Assembly: GCA_039707655.1 (NCBI GenBank)
Contig: CM077674.1
Location: 236,941,904-237,005,903, forward strand
Direction: 5' to 3'
Length of the DNA stretch: 64,000 nt
From: Elymus sibiricus
Taxonomy: Eukaryota > Streptophyta > Magnoliopsida > Poales > Poaceae
A program made the translations under genes and the position numbers. Within the stretch, counting starts at the first letter, position 1. Every line of letters begins with the position of its first letter. Below the pieces are notes generated by a model that did not search any database, was not told where the DNA came from, and was given only the letters and a program-made list of their open reading frames with translations. Positions 22,876 through 35,963 of this stretch are shown here, one piece after another.

Positions 22876-24379
22876 TGTGGGATCAAAGAAGTGTGTGTCT
22901 AGAGGGGGGATTAGACACTCAACTAGGCAAAGATGCAGTTTTCAAAATTCTCCATGTTGAGACAGAGTTTTGCACATGTAAAGCATCATACATTCATTCA
23001 ACACAAGCATATCATGAGTATGGGGCATCAGAATAGTAAGACATGCAAGTGCAAGAATGTAAGTGGAGAGGGATAAGGAGATGCAAACGCAATTGGAGAC
23101 ACGAAGATTTTTCCCGTGGTTCCGATAGGTGGTGCTATCGTACGTCCATGTTGATGGAGACTTCAACCCACGAAGGGTAACGGCTGCGCGAGTCCACGGA
23201 GGGCTCCACCCACGAAGGGTCCACAAAGAAGCAACCTTGTCTATTCCATCATGGCCTACACCCACGGAGGGCTAGCCTTACTCGGGGTAGATCTTCACGA
23301 AGTAGGCGATCTCCTTGCCCTTACAAACTTCTTGGTTCAACTCCACATCTCGACGGAGGCTCCCAAGCGACACCTAACCAATCTAGGAGGCACCACCCTC
23401 CAAAAGGTAATAGATGTTGTTGTTCATGATGAACTCCTTGCTCTTGTGCTTCAAATGATAATCTCCCCAACACTCAACTCTCCTCACTGATTTGGCTGTG
23501 GTGGAAGAAAGGATTGAGTGGAAAGCAACTTGGGAAGGCTAGAAATCAAGTTTCATATGGTGGGAGTGGTGCAACTTGATCTCAACACAAGGGTAGGTGG
23601 TTCTCTTCTCAGAAATGAAGTATAGGAGTGGTGGTTCTTTCTGATGGCTCTCTCCATGAATGAAGAGGGGTGGAGGGGTATAAATAGCCTCCACACAAAA
23701 TCCAACCGTTACACACATTTGAGCAATCTCGGACAGACCGAAGTTGACAACTCAGAATGACCGATATGTTCAAACACATGAACGTTAGGAATCTTGGTGG
23801 GACCGAGAATAGCATTTCGGCTTGACCAATTCGTGTAATGACTAGGGTTTACCAACTTCGGTCTGACCGACTTTGTCATTTCGGTGACACCGATTTGACG
23901 ACAGAAGGTGACAGAAACTTGGCAATGCCAACTCGGTGAGACCGAGTGTCAGAATCGGAAAATCCGATTTGCTAGGGTTTGGCTTATGGCTGAAGTGGTT
24001 CATCTCGGTGAGACTGAGTGGATGAAATCGGTGGGACCGAGATTACTTTTTAGGGTTTATGACAGTGAGAGTTGCTGAGGGGTTTGGAGATATACCACTA
24101 AGCATTTGAGCAACCAGATCATCATCATAACCTCATCCCCTTTTTAATAGTATTGGCTTTTCCTATGGACTCAATGTGATCTTGGATCACTAAACTAAAA
24201 ATGGAGTCTTGAGCTTTTGCCAGTGCTTGCCTTAGCACTTGGGGATTCCACTTCTTTATCTCCTTTGCCATGCCTGGATGACTGAACTTCCTGAAACATA
24301 CTTGATAAAAGCATTAGTCCAACCACAAGGTATGTTGTCATTAATTACCAAAACCTCCAAGGGAGCAAATGTGCTTTCA
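22876..24379 (-). repeat. Copia A 3' LTR
   Basis: A 1504-bp LTR, nearly identical to 40051-41547. On the minus strand it begins TGAAAGCACATTTGC and ends with GATCCCACA. It carries several TCGGT.N.ACCGA near-palindromes (about 23730-24050) and a TATA-like box at 23679-23686. The LTR pair differs by scattered substitutions and short indels (about 23056, 24235, 24146). Confidence 0.9.
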
Positions 24380-26463
24380 ATCTCCCCCTTTTTGGTAATT
24401 GATGGCAACACACAAAAAGAAACATCAAAGCTTGCTGAAAGATTGACAGAAATAATATGGAAGCTTTGACAAACATGTAATACACAAGCTCCTCCTACAT
24501 GTGTGCAAGTTTTTTAGAACTTATGGTTTTGGACTACCGCAAGCACACAAGAGAGATGAACTAGATGTATTACATGTATCTTGGCTATATGCATCAGAGC
24601 AGAAAGGAATGAATGGGGTTGCATATGTGCATGGTGATTTCTTGCAAACAAGTTTTTACAAGCAAGTCACCATCATGCACACTTGCAAGATGCATATACT
24701 TACCTTGAGGTTCCTTAGCATTGTACCTGAAGAAACAAACTTGAGAAAACAAGGTTAGATAACACAAGAGTTTTTCTTTAGACAAGATCCAGAACATCAA
24801 GAGTACCAAGACTGGGATGACATGTATAATAAGTGTCTCATAGTAAGCACTAACTTGGAATAGAAGACATGTCCCCAAAACTAAAAGATTTTCAATAAAA
24901 CCTGAAGAATTTGCTTTTCATAAGATGTTCAATTCCTCTCCCCCTAAATAAGATATACTCTCAGAACATGGGATTGGATGGGAAAAGCAAATTGAGAGAT
25001 AAAAAAAATACCAATTGAAATGACAAGAACCAATTGTACCATCAAAAGATAGATATCAATCGAAAGATCAGATGGCAATTGTAAATGAAAGGCATCAAGT
25101 GTTTCTCCCCTGTAAGAAACACAGCAATAAATTCTCTCCTCTTTGGAATTTGCATGTCATCCTCTCTCTGTATGATTCCCCCTAGAAGGTAGGATTCCTT
25201 TTTCAGTATAGGGATGATAAAAGAAAGCTTTGATGTGATTTTCTCCCCCTTAAGGTAAGCTATACTGAAGCTATGCTTACACTTATATATTTCTCCCCGT
25301 TAATCTTCTCCCCCTGAATCTTCTCCCCCTTTGACATCAAGTGCCAAAAAAAGGGCAGCAAACCAAGAAGGGTAAGCAAGGTGGAAAAACATAACTAGGT
25401 TCCTTGAGAATCACAGCAAGGCAAAGATTGTAGTACATGCATCAGAGGATAAAGAATCATTGAGTGGAGCTGCAGAAGATAATATCCTGGAATATGCAAT
25501 TCGGTGGCACTGAGTCGGGGAGGATCGGTGAGTCTGAAGGTCAGAGACTTAAGGCAGATCCATTTCGGTTAGACCGAAAGTTTAGAATCGGTGACGCCGA
25601 GATTAATTCCAAGGAAATTCAGAAATAATTTCAGCTCACTTTTGCAAGGAATGCGAAAAAGATTTTCAAGGAATTTTGAAATGATTTTCAAGGAATTGAT
25701 CAGAGCCAAAGAGATATACACAAAGAAAGAAATAGAAAAACATAAAGAAAGCTAGATGAAGTTTTTTTAAATAAAACTCAGCAAAAGGAAACAAGAGAGA
25801 AAACAGAAAAACTCCAAGCATATGTACTTCATCTAGATAGAGGTCGGCGACAAAGTCACCTATGTTTGAGTATTTTGACTTAGGAGTCAAATGAGAGCAT
25901 TTGATCATAGGTCATACTCAACGTTTAAGCTCAAAATGGGGTTGCCATTTTTCGATTAATCATTCGATGTGATCACATCTTATGAAGCTGCTTGTACTCA
26001 TGACTTCGAGCAAAGCTTCTCAAAGATGTGAAGATCATACCTTGGGCTTATTGTTGACTTGCATATGTAGGTGAACTTGGTGTGAATGCTCATAGGATAT
26101 AAGTTTGAAGCATCACTTCTTCTTGTATGGTTCATCTTCCTACATGGGTTAGTCAAGCAAGGAAATACTCAATTGTGTCCTAAATGACAAGAGTGAAAGA
26201 CCAATAGTGTATATTGTCAAAAGGATATGTGTCACTCTTTCCTTGAACTCAACATACCAAAGGGCTATATACTTGGTAAATGGCAAGATTGCTCAAGATA
26301 TGAGTTTGTTGCAATCTTGTGGAAAGTGGCTCATCCAAGTACCTACAAGGAGTTAGATGCAATACAAGGGTGCAAATGTGTCCAAGACATATGATTACCA
26401 TCATAAGAGAGATATCAAGGATTAGTCAAGTAGGCTCATGCCTTGCATGCATCAATGGAGTTG
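24380..26463 (-). other. 3' non-coding region of Copia A with multiple polypurine tracts
   Basis: About 2.1 kb between the RNase H stop and the 3' LTR has no significant ORF. On the plus strand it has a series of CTCCCC tracts at 24381-24393, 24938, 25104, 25176, 25241, 25291, 25306 and 25321. Read on the element strand these are AGGGGGAGA-type polypurine tracts. The one at 24381-24393 adjoins the LTR and is the likely functional one. TCGGTTAGACCGA-like motifs occur at about 25500-25600. A segment near 25840-25940 is similar to 43440-43540 of Copia C, which anchors the alignment of the two elements. Confidence 0.65.
24381..24393 (-). promoter_or_regulatory. Polypurine tract of Copia A
   Basis: The element strand reads AAAAAGGGGGAGA immediately before the 3' LTR (1 bp spacing). 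It is the site for plus-strand priming. Confidence 0.75.
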
Positions 26464-27051
26464 TCACTCCAAATTTGAAGCATCAATGATGTTCAACTCA
26501 CTCCTCAAGCGACAAAACACTTTCTCATCAAGAGGTTTTGTAAAGATATCGGCAAGTTGCTTGTCGATATGAACATGCTTAAGATTGATGTCACCCTTGG
26601 CAATATGATCACGAATGAAATGGTGACGAACTTCAATATGCTTTGTCCGAGAGTGTTGCACGGGATTGTGTCCAATCTTAATGGCACTCTCATTGTCACA
26701 AAGCAAGGGAACATGTCTTACATGTATCCCATAATCCTTAAGCGTTTGAGTCATCCTAAGCAATTGAGCACAACATGAACCAGCAGTAATATATTCCGCT
26801 TCAGCAGTGGATAATGATACCGAGTTTTGTTTCTTGGAAGACCAAGACACAAGAGATCGACCAAGAAATTGACACGTACCCGAAGTGGACTTTCTATCAA
26901 CCTTGTCACCGGCATAGTCCGAGTTGGAATAGCCAACAAGATCAAAAGCGGCCCTCTTAGGATACCAAATGCCAAAATTTGGTGTATGTATCAAGTATCT
27001 CACAATCCTCTTAACGACTTTAAGATGACATTCTTTAGGGGCTGCTTGATA
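26464..27051 (-). pseudogene. Copia A RNase H domain
   Basis: The frame continues directly from the reverse transcriptase after an in-frame TGA at 27052-27054. It contains GYSNSDYAGD, STAEAEY, the CDNESAIKI motif and the LADIFTKPL tail of Copia RNase H, in the expected order. It ends at the stop near 26464. Acidic catalytic positions are visible. The domain itself has no further frameshift. Its job in the family is to degrade the RNA strand of the hybrid during reverse transcription. It is non-functional here because of upstream stops. Confidence 0.85.
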
Positions 27052-28092
27052 TCATGCACACATGCACACACTCAACATGATGTCGGGACGGGAAGCACAA
27101 AGATATAATAGAGAACCAATCATAGATCGGTAAACCTTTTGATCAACCGGTTCTCCATCCTTGGTCAAGTATTTATGTCCACTAGTAGGCATGGGGGTGC
27201 TCATACCTTTGCTTTCTTGCATGTTGAACTTCTTGAAGAGGTCCTTGGTGTACTTTGTTTGTGAGACAAAAGTACCCTCCTTAGATTGCTTGATTTGCAA
27301 CCCAAGGAAAAATTTGAGTTCACACATCATGGACATCTCATACTTCTCCGACATAAGCTTTCCAAACTTCCCACTAAAATGAGGGTTAGTTGAACCAAAT
27401 ATAATATCATCAACATAAATCTGGCACACAAATAGTTCACCATTAACCCTTTTTGTGAAAAGTGTTGAGTCTATCTTTCCAATCTCAAAACCCTTTTCAA
27501 GAAGAAAGCTAGTCAAGCATTTGTACCAAGCTCTAGGGGCTTGTTTAAGGCCATAAAGAGCTTTGTGAAGCTTATAAACATGATTGGGCTTCTTGGGATT
27601 CATAAATCCGGGGGGTTGTTTCACAAAAACTTCCTCCTCAATTTCACCATTTAGAAAAGCACTTTTGATATCCATTTGATAGAGAGTAATATCATGATGA
27701 TTGGCATAAGCAAGAAGAATGCGAATGGAGTCAAGTCTAGCAACGGGGGCATAGGTCTCACCATAGTCCATACCTTCGACTTGTGTGTAACCTTGAGCTA
27801 CGAGACGTGCCTTGTTGCGGATCACTTGTCCATCTTCATCTTGCTTGTTCCGAAACACCCATTTGGTTCCGATGATGTTTTGATCACCTTTGGGCTTCTC
27901 TACCAATGTCCATACTTTGTTCCTCTCAAAGTTGTGCAGCTCTTCATGCATAGCGTTCACCCAATCCAGGTCTTCAAGTGCTTCTTCAACCTTCATAGGT
28001 TCAATACTAGAGATGAATGAGTAATGCTCACAAAAGTTAGCTAAACGAGTTTTAGAGCGAGTAATTCTCCCAGAGTTGATGTCATTCATCAT
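27052..28092 (-). pseudogene. Copia A reverse transcriptase domain
   Basis: Open for 346 codons between two in-frame stops (TAA at 28093-28095 and TGA at 27052-27054). It shows typical Copia RT landmarks: NKARLVAQGY, QMDIKSAFLNG, YGLKQAPRAWY and the catalytic YVDD (27406-27417), followed by FFLGLQI and the SMIGSLLYL block. The enzyme copies element RNA into DNA. The YVDD box and surrounding motifs are intact, so decay here is by stop codons at the domain edges rather than by loss of catalytic residues. Confidence 0.9.
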
Positions 28093-28521
28093 TTATTCAA
28101 CGGGATGATTCTTCTTGACTCTTGCTCGGACTCGAGGTAGCTTTTGTGTAGATTGAGGTTGAGCTTCCTCTTCATCTTCATCTTCCTCTTCTTCTTCTTC
28201 ATTGTTGTTGGGGTTATCTTGAGGTGGTGGAGAAGGAGGTTGTGGTGGATCTTCTTGTTGTACTTCCTCATCTTGATGAGCTTCACTTGTGGAAGCCTCC
28301 ATGTTGCCTTGAGGTTCATTTATCCGTGAGGTAGGGGGCTCCACATATGTAGATGAGGTGCTCTCCTTCACTTCCATGGGGCGAATCTTTCCAATCGACA
28401 AATCTTGGATTGCTTCCGATGGGTCCTTGTCTCCTACATCAAGAGGCATTTGCTCGACTTGCGAGCCATTAGATTCATCAAACTTCACATCTACCGTCTC
28501 TTCAACCTTTCGGGGGAAATT
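28093..28521 (-). pseudogene. Copia A integrase tail and acidic hinge, left of insert F
   Basis: This piece continues the reading frame interrupted by F at the AAATT target site (28517-28521). Joined to 38102 it reads through without a frame change. It encodes an acidic, Gln/Pro/Glu-rich linker (an EEEEEEDEDEEE run at about 28180-28210) between integrase and reverse transcriptase. It ends in the TAA at 28093-28095. Confidence 0.8.
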
Positions 28522-30662
28522 TGTAGGAGATATGCCCTAGAGGCAATAATAAATGCTATTATATATCTCCATGTTCATAATTATGTTTATGTTCCATGCT
28601 ATAACTGCTATGGTTCTCGAGTCTGCAATAACATGAGGCTCGGAGGAAGACTCATATGCACGTGTGGGATAATAAACGGTAAAATGTATTCCTAGTCTGG
28701 CCTCTAAGACTAGCTCAAGTATTGCATGATGATCCTGTTTTCCTGATCATGGGCATGGCTATGCCGGTAATTTTGAGGGCACAATGTTAGTAGAACACTT
28801 GTGTTAAATCGACCCGATTGATGTTATGCTATGAGATATATTCGTCATAAGTTAATGGTTAATAACACAGAGAAGTTAATGTTTGCATAATTCCTTAGAC
28901 CATGAGAGTATTGAGTTCCTTCGTGCTTGATTCATGAACTTTGGGGTTTGTTAAACGTCATCCGTAAATGGATGGCTATTACGGCGGCTTACGGGTTCAT
29001 GGGAAAGTATGTCAAGTAACTTGATAGCTCAAGATTGGGATTTGCTCCTCCGACGATGGAGAGATATCTCTGGGCCCTCTCGGTGTTACGGTATCCATCA
29101 TCGTCTGGCCAGACACTTTGTGATTTGATCACGGGGATGCCGGAACACGGGAACGAGAAAAGAGAACAATACCGGTAACGAGGTAACTGGCATAGTGGAC
29201 AAGTGTTGATCCACGGGGATGCAGTAAATCTCACCTCGGGTATTTGTAACATATCATGAAGCAACAGGAATAGCACACGGCAACTGGAGGTTCACTCGAA
29301 TATTCATTCGTGTGGGTATAGGGGTCAATATGGGTGTCCACGGCTCCGATGTTGATCATTGATCAGAAGGGCTTCCGGCTCATGTCTATACTTCACCAAA
29401 CCTATAGGGTCACACGCTTAAGGGTCATCTATCTGCTGAATACTAGACAGGGAGTCTGAGAGAAAGTTTCCGGAAAAAGTTTTCGGAGACAGCGGAAAAG
29501 TTCCGAAAAGAGAGGTCACCGGATGAGTTTCGGTGATACTGAAAAGTTGTTTCAGAGGATACCAAAAAGTCAAAATGGTTTCGGGATACTCCTGATAATT
29601 CTTGGAGGGTGCCAGAATCATTCTGGAAACTTTCTGGAATTTTCGGAGATGAAAACCGGAAATGTTCCGGAGCTGCCGGAACCGCTTCAGATGCTTTTCG
29701 CAGATGAAATCACTAAACTGGAATTGTTCCAGAATGCGTTGAAAATTATTTTAGTGGGTACTGGAAATGTTCTAAGCCCACATAAATATTTTCAGTTCGT
29801 TCGGACGCTGAAAAATGTCGTCATGAATAGTGAAAGCAGATTTTGGATTTTTTGGAAGAGCACCTTTTTGGGATATTCCAAAAGGGGTTCTAGAAGGAGT
29901 TTGTGGGAAAGACACCTCATGGGGGGGGGGACCCCTCCCAAGGGCGGCCGGCCAAGGAGGTGGAGCACCATGGTGCTCCACATGGCACTCCCATATGGCA
30001 TATTCCCTTTTGGAAAGGGATATTCCAAGGGCACTTTGGGGTTTTTGTGTGACATTTCTACCCCTTGGCTTGCCTATATATAGGAGTGCATATGGCAGCC
30101 ACAAACCCATCCTTGGTTCTCATACACATGCTATGCTTTGCTAGCTCTCTCTCTCCCTCCCACGAAAAGAGTTTTTCGTAGAGCCAAAAGGCTGTCTGGG
30201 TTCCGGTGGGAACTAGTTCTGGACGGCGAAGCCCTGCCGGATAGATGACACCGTATGTGTGCAACTCTGTAGAGAGATCGTAGTTTCGGTCTTAGTTCGA
30301 GAGTGCCTCCCGAAGGGCTGTCCGAGTGACTGTCCGAGTTTCGAGGGTCCTCCCGAAGGGCTGTGCGAGTGGCCGTTCGGTTTTCGATGGTCTTCCCGAA
30401 GGGCTGTCCGCGACACCGTCCGAGGGACTGTTCGACCGCCTCCCGGAGGGCTGTCCGAGGGGCAGATGAGGGAGTACATCCTCGTGGATGGGAGGTTGTA
30501 AAATCATAGCTGCGGGGATCTGCACCGCCGATCGTCATCGACTCTACTTCCGCTGCGCTACGAGTCGGTAACGAAAAGATCAAACCATGTATGCAGTCTC
30601 CATAGTGATCCTGGGCTGTTCGTAGTGCGGAATTTTTTTGTTTTCTGTCGCGTTCTCCTACA
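28522..30662 (+). repeat. Copia F 5' LTR
   Basis: 2141 bp. It has a TATA box (TATATATA, 30075-30082). Downstream is a GC-rich leader with four or five imperfect copies of CGAAGGGCTGTCCGAG (30310-30460). A run of ten G residues at about 29923 is the main length difference from the 3' LTR. It ends CTCCTACA just before the primer-binding site. Confidence 0.92.
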
Positions 30663-30663
30663 G

Positions 30664-30676
30664 TGGCATCATGAGC
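30664..30676 (+). promoter_or_regulatory. Copia F primer-binding site
   Basis: TGGCATCATGAGC lies one base after the LTR end. It is close to the Met-tRNA-type site used by BARE-like elements (TGGTATCA core with one change). Confidence 0.75.
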
Positions 30677-33379
30677 CGTGCTATGCGTAGATGCAGGTTG
30701 CGGTCTAGAATACATGAGATGTATGGGTGTTGCACAATATAATTAGGTAGTAGATGAGTTCTATTGCTGAAAATTATTTGTGCGGGTAGCAGATGAAATC
30801 TGTTACCCGATGTTCTTGTTGCTTCCCTTGAATTTGCGTATTTCTGATCTCGAGACTGCATGGTGGAATTTGACAAAGTTCTGGCAATCCGTGATCCTGA
30901 TTGATCATGGAAGTGCTAACAGTTCTTTGGATTCCGCCATAGTCAAAAGAAAGATGAAATTCACAGATGAAAGGGCAATGCAGATATGATCTGCACGGGG
31001 GTCATGCGTATGACGAAGTTTAGTATGGGGCTCGAGATTATATTATCTCATGTTTCATACACCCTGCAAAGTTAATCTAGCAACTTGAATTATCATACTT
31101 GATGATGGACGTTGGTAGCTTCAGTTTGTTTCGAAACCTTAGAAGCCACGAAAAATAAAATTTTGCATCAACCGATTATAGGCGTCTAACTTGGTTTTGC
31201 AGGATAGATGTGCATGTGATGTGGTATAGCAGAGTTCATATTAATTTGATTATGTATGAGATGACTATACAATGTAAATTAACATGACCTGCGTGTCATG
31301 ATTCGGCATGATGGCTGGGGCCATATGATTGCACTTTAATGACCTGCGTGTCAACCTTAAGTAATGCACTTATTTTATTAGCTATAGAGATAGCAATATT
31401 ATGTGGTGCATCGACAAGGTGGTGGCAATCTTCGCAAAGGTGAACACCGACGCGAATGCCGAAGACGAAGAAATGAAAGACTTCTCCGTCAGAAAGGGCT
31501 ATACCATATCATGCTATTATGAATTGCCTGAGATGTTTATCCCTTTGATGCACCCTTCTTGATTGCGCGGTAGTCGCTTTTTATTAGGGTGATCTCTCAC
31601 AAAAATATCAAGTAGTTAGTGTTCTCCCAAGTGTAGCACCGTCACGGCACCTATCTCTTCGGGGTGTCACATGCTAACATGGGCACGAACGATTAGAGAA
31701 GTGTGAGGCGGGTGAGTTGAGACCTCGCAGCGAGATCACTTGGTTGTCTTGACGTTCAGGCATGAAAGTCATGAGCTCGGAACACACGCATCGAAAGATG
31801 AACAAGAGTCACATAGAGATGTGATTGGCAAGTTGGCCTACCGGTTGAGATTTTCGTCATCTGTGATGCTACCATCGTGGCGAATGATCAAAACTTGGAT
31901 CTTGTATCACTCACAATCAATTATGAGAGATATTGAATTCAGTGGGAGCGCACTATAGAATTAACTTGTTTAATTCTCAGTGCAATTAATTTTGAACACT
32001 GTCTAAGTGTGATTTGCATAATAGTTGTAGAAGAATGGCTCGCGTTTCCACCTTCCCTATTAAAATTGAATAGTTGTTAAATATCTGGTTAAAACTTTAC
32101 GGTTGGTAATGTATTGTGAGGATTGTCCTCAAGAGTGCCGAGAAGGACTTTGTCCTATCGCATACTTTCGGTATTCTCCCGCTAATGCTATGGATCATGT
32201 GACTCTCGTCCTTCGATCCAAGAAGCTAGAATTCCATTTTCAGTCAGGTGCAATATGTTTGCTTCCATGAGACCCAAACTTCGAAAGTTTGGATAGTTAT
32301 TTGATATTCATGGAATCTAAAAATCATTTTCAGAGACAAACAAAGGCTAAAAGATATATGATATCCAAAGCAATGTTTGTTTTGCAAAACATTAGTAAAA
32401 GTGTTTACTGGGCTTTTGACTGATAAGAGAGGGATCCAGTAGAACGCCTGTCATATGATGAAAGGTGAATAAAACAACAACTTAAAGAGAAAGGGAGTGT
32501 CCGAAGGGTGTTAGTGAGACTTCCACGCCTAGGAAAGTCCAGGGCTAACGCCACTCTTAAGTTGGGTGCTTCTTCTGAGAGTAGGAGAAATACTGAAAGT
32601 TAAACTGTTAGAAGTATTAAGGCAAAAAGAGAGAAGACTGGAATGTCCAGCTCATGTATGAAAGTCATACAAGTTATTGATGTTTGGAAGGCTGGTCAAA
32701 GAAATAGTTTTTGGGAATTGTGATTAAATTGTTAGTCACTAATTCTTGGGTATTGTGATTGATCACAGAAATACCCGCTCAGTTGCGTTCTGTTGCAACT
32801 CGATGCAAGAACTACTACGGCCTAAAAGGCTTGCCAGTTATGAGGTTTAGGTATACACAGGGAACATAGTAAATGTTACTATACCTTCCATCGGTGTATT
32901 ACCATCTATATTTGTTTTCATGATTCATTTAGAGTTTTTACACACTCTAGCCCATTGCATAAGGTATTTTGCAAGAAGGTTATTCATAAGAGAACTTTTG
33001 CTGTTCGAAGTTATGAATAACATAAGGGCCATACTTTCATTATGAATGAAATGTATGTTATGAATATTGATAATAATACATTACCTCAAGATTTACTTTC
33101 ATAATTCATTTTAGAGTTTTATACACTCTAGCCCATTGCATAGAGTTTGTTGCAAAAAGGGTTGTTCATAAAAGAACAATTGTTGTTCAGAATTATGAAT
33201 AACATAAGGGCCATACTTCCATCATCGATGGGACGTATGTTATGAATATTAATGGTAATATGATACATCCATAAACACTGACGCTAAATGTCGCAAGACT
33301 AAAAGAATACCACACATGTGTGGCACTGCATTTGGTCACATTGGAGAAACCCGCATGGAAAATTCCATCATGGTGATTT
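30677..33379 (+). other. Copia F internal region, 5' part, no intact gene
   Basis: A gag-sized interval without an ORF longer than about 75 codons. Two diverged copies of a roughly 170-bp block (ATTCATTT.AGAGTTTT.TACACTCTAGCCCATTGC; 32922-33073 and 33097-33250) form an internal tandem repeat. No gag motif is recognisable. Confidence 0.5.
32922..33250 (+). repeat. Tandem duplication inside Copia F
   Basis: Two copies of about 170 bp start near 32922 and 33097. They share AGAGTTTT.TACACTCTAG, GAATAACATAAGGGCCATAC and ACGTATGTTATGAATATT-type blocks and differ by substitutions and short indels. Confidence 0.7.
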
Positions 33380-35760
33380 TTGAAGTCATTTGATTATGAA
33401 TCATCTGACCCTTGCAACTTTCCTCCAAAAAGTGAAGTGACTGAAATACCGTTCACAGGCCATAAGGAACGAGCAACGAACTTATTGGTTATCATACATT
33501 TGGATGTATGTAGTCTGATAAATGTTGTTGCAAACAGTGGATTTGTCTACCTTCAAAATTGACTCAAGTAGATATGTGGATATTTACTTGATGAGACGTG
33601 AGTCTGGATCTTTTGAAATCATTCGAAAGATTTTCAAAAATGAAGTAGAAGTTATTGTAACAAGAAAATTATGTTTCTACAATTCGATTGCAGAAAGGAA
33701 TATTTGAGTTACAAGTTTAGCGAATGTCTGATGAGTTGTGAAAAGAGTTTCATAACTTGCACCTCCCGGAACACCACTGTGAGTGGAATGTCCGTGAAGA
33801 TGTAATCGAACCATTTATGACATGGTAAGATCAAAGATGACATAAATAAATTTGCCATTATCCCTTTTAAAGTGATGCTTTAGAGACTGCGGCTTTTACA
33901 CTGAAAAGAGCTCCATCAGATCTGTTGAAATGACGCCATGGTATGGTACGCCCAACCATGTTCTATCTTTTCTTAACATTTGGAATATGGGGATTGTGTA
34001 AGATGTTTACAAACCTATTCCAAATCAGACAAGTGCTACTTTGTAGGTTATCCCAAAATGTTGGGTATTCCCCCACCACTATACCGAGGCAAAAGGTTTT
34101 GCCACAAAACGGTATGCTTTTAAAGAGAATAGTTCTTGCAAAAGGTAAGTGGGAGGACAGTGCAACTCGATGAGATAACAAGTATCTTCATCATCAGGTC
34201 AAGGGAAAGGAACCTTGGAAGTGATTCCAGAGTTTCCTACTACGACTGATACGGAAGCCTCTACATGAGATGTATGGACTTCAGTCGAACTTGCAGCTGA
34301 ACCACGTAGGCAAAACTCGTGCAAACCTCTCAGGTGCGCAAGCGAGATATTGTTGTTAGACAACAGTATACCTACGATACACAAGGAAGCGTTGATGGGC
34401 CCTGACTCCGGAATTGGCTAAATGCCAATACAATCCGAGATAGTCTCCATATAAGTGATTCAATATTAAAAACTTGATACACCTTTCGGAAGACTTAGAG
34501 TCTGATGAATATTTATGGAACTATAACTGATACGGATAAAAATGTTTTATCCATAAAGCTCGACTTGTTGCAATAACAAATTCAAGGAGTTGACTACGAT
34601 GAGATTGTCTCACCATAGCGATGCTAAAAGTCAGATCGGGTTGAACTAGCAATTAATACATATTTCAATCATGAGATATGAAACATGGATGACAAAAGGA
34701 TTTCCATCTGATGGAAATGAAACCAAGGACTTGCATGTGTTGCAGTCCAAGGTATTTTGTCAGTCCAGAGGATGCTAGAAGTATGCAAACTTCAGAGTTC
34801 CAGCAATGGACAGAAGAGAGCAAAATGGAGTTGGAATCTTCATTTTTTATGAAATGGTCAAAAGAGTTTGACTTCATCAAATGGGTATCGAAGATGCTTG
34901 TGATTCAAGAAAGTAAGTGGGAGCATAATAATATTTCTAAAAACCTTGTGTGCTTGACACATTGTTGATTGGAAATAAATTTCTTGACACGAATTAGGAC
35001 TTCATTTGAAAATAGTTTTTTGATGAAGTGCTTGGGCTATATAGCCTTGCTATTAGGCATAATGATCTATGGAGATAGATTTGCCTAATGGGGCTAAGCA
35101 AATTAAATACATATTGAAAAGATGCTAAAACCTTTTAGCACTAAAAACGTCAAGGAGTGATTCTTGCCGAAGTCACATGGAAAGAGTTTTTGCAAGACTC
35201 GGTGTCCCAAAACATTGATGAGCAAAATACATGATGGAAATTCCACACACTCTTGTGTTTGGATAAATCATGTATTCCATGGTATGTAAAACAACCAAAT
35301 ATGTCCAGTACTCCCAAGGAGTTGCGAGTACAGATACCAAAGTGATCAAAGTAATGATCATGGGACAACAGTGAAAGATGTCATGGAGTACTAGAGTAGC
35401 ACTGATGACATGTTTTCTCGCAAGCATAGATTATGAATGAGTTCGTTGTAAAAAGGTTACATCGATATAGTCTTAATCAATGCTCCATGCGATTTTTGAT
35501 TAAAATTAAGGGTTCTGTGTAATACAGGATATGGTGGCACGGTGTTTGGAAATTGTTTCCAAACAGGATACTGTGGTGATTTCTATAACAAAGGCTAAGT
35601 ATGTTGACGCGTTAGAAGCGACAACGAAGATGTTGAATCATATAGTTCATTCATGAACTTAGTATGGTTCCAAGAAGGCTTTGGTCAATGGGACACTATT
35701 GCAGATAGTTGCTCCATAGCTCAGTCTGAGGAATCAAGGTTAGACCTGTGATTCACATAT
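33380..35760 (+). pseudogene. Copia F degenerate pol remnants
   Basis: Short recognisable pieces lie in order but in shifting frames. They include an integrase-start-like segment with PFTGHKERA and a downstream VC box (33380-33490), integrase-core-like pieces (33560-34130) and an RNase H-like segment with VVISITKAKY (about 35565-35600). A terminal piece leads to the polypurine tract. Each is flanked by stops and frameshifts, and the reverse transcriptase catalytic box was not found. The order shows descent from a BARE/Angela-type polyprotein. The interior could not encode functional enzymes even with a few repairs, so mobility must have depended on enzymes from another element. Confidence 0.65.
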
Positions 35761-35950
35761 ATACAAAGCCAAGTCCACACAAAATATGAATTTTGTGAAA
35801 GCGTGAAAACGCGAGGACATGCAGAGATACACACGGAGCTGAAGTTGTCAGATCCGTTAGACATCAGGCTATACCACATGCGAAGCATATTTTACACCGG
35901 TATGCCATAGGTGTAAAGTGCATTAGCATTGACTAGATATTGACTCTAGT

Positions 35951-35963
35951 GCAAGTGGGAGTC
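35951..35963 (+). promoter_or_regulatory. Copia F polypurine tract
   Basis: GCAAGTGGGAGTC lies directly before the 3' LTR, matching the CAAGTGGGAG tract of BARE-like elements. Confidence 0.75.

Noticed and set aside
22942..23490. ORFs duplicated at 40118-40660
   Set aside because: They lie within the LTR pair of Copia A. The reading frames cross TATA and terminator regions and are incidental.
28989..30715. ORFs repeated at 36431-37940 suggesting a duplicated gene
   Set aside because: They lie within the two LTRs of Copia F. The duplication is the LTR pair, not a gene pair.
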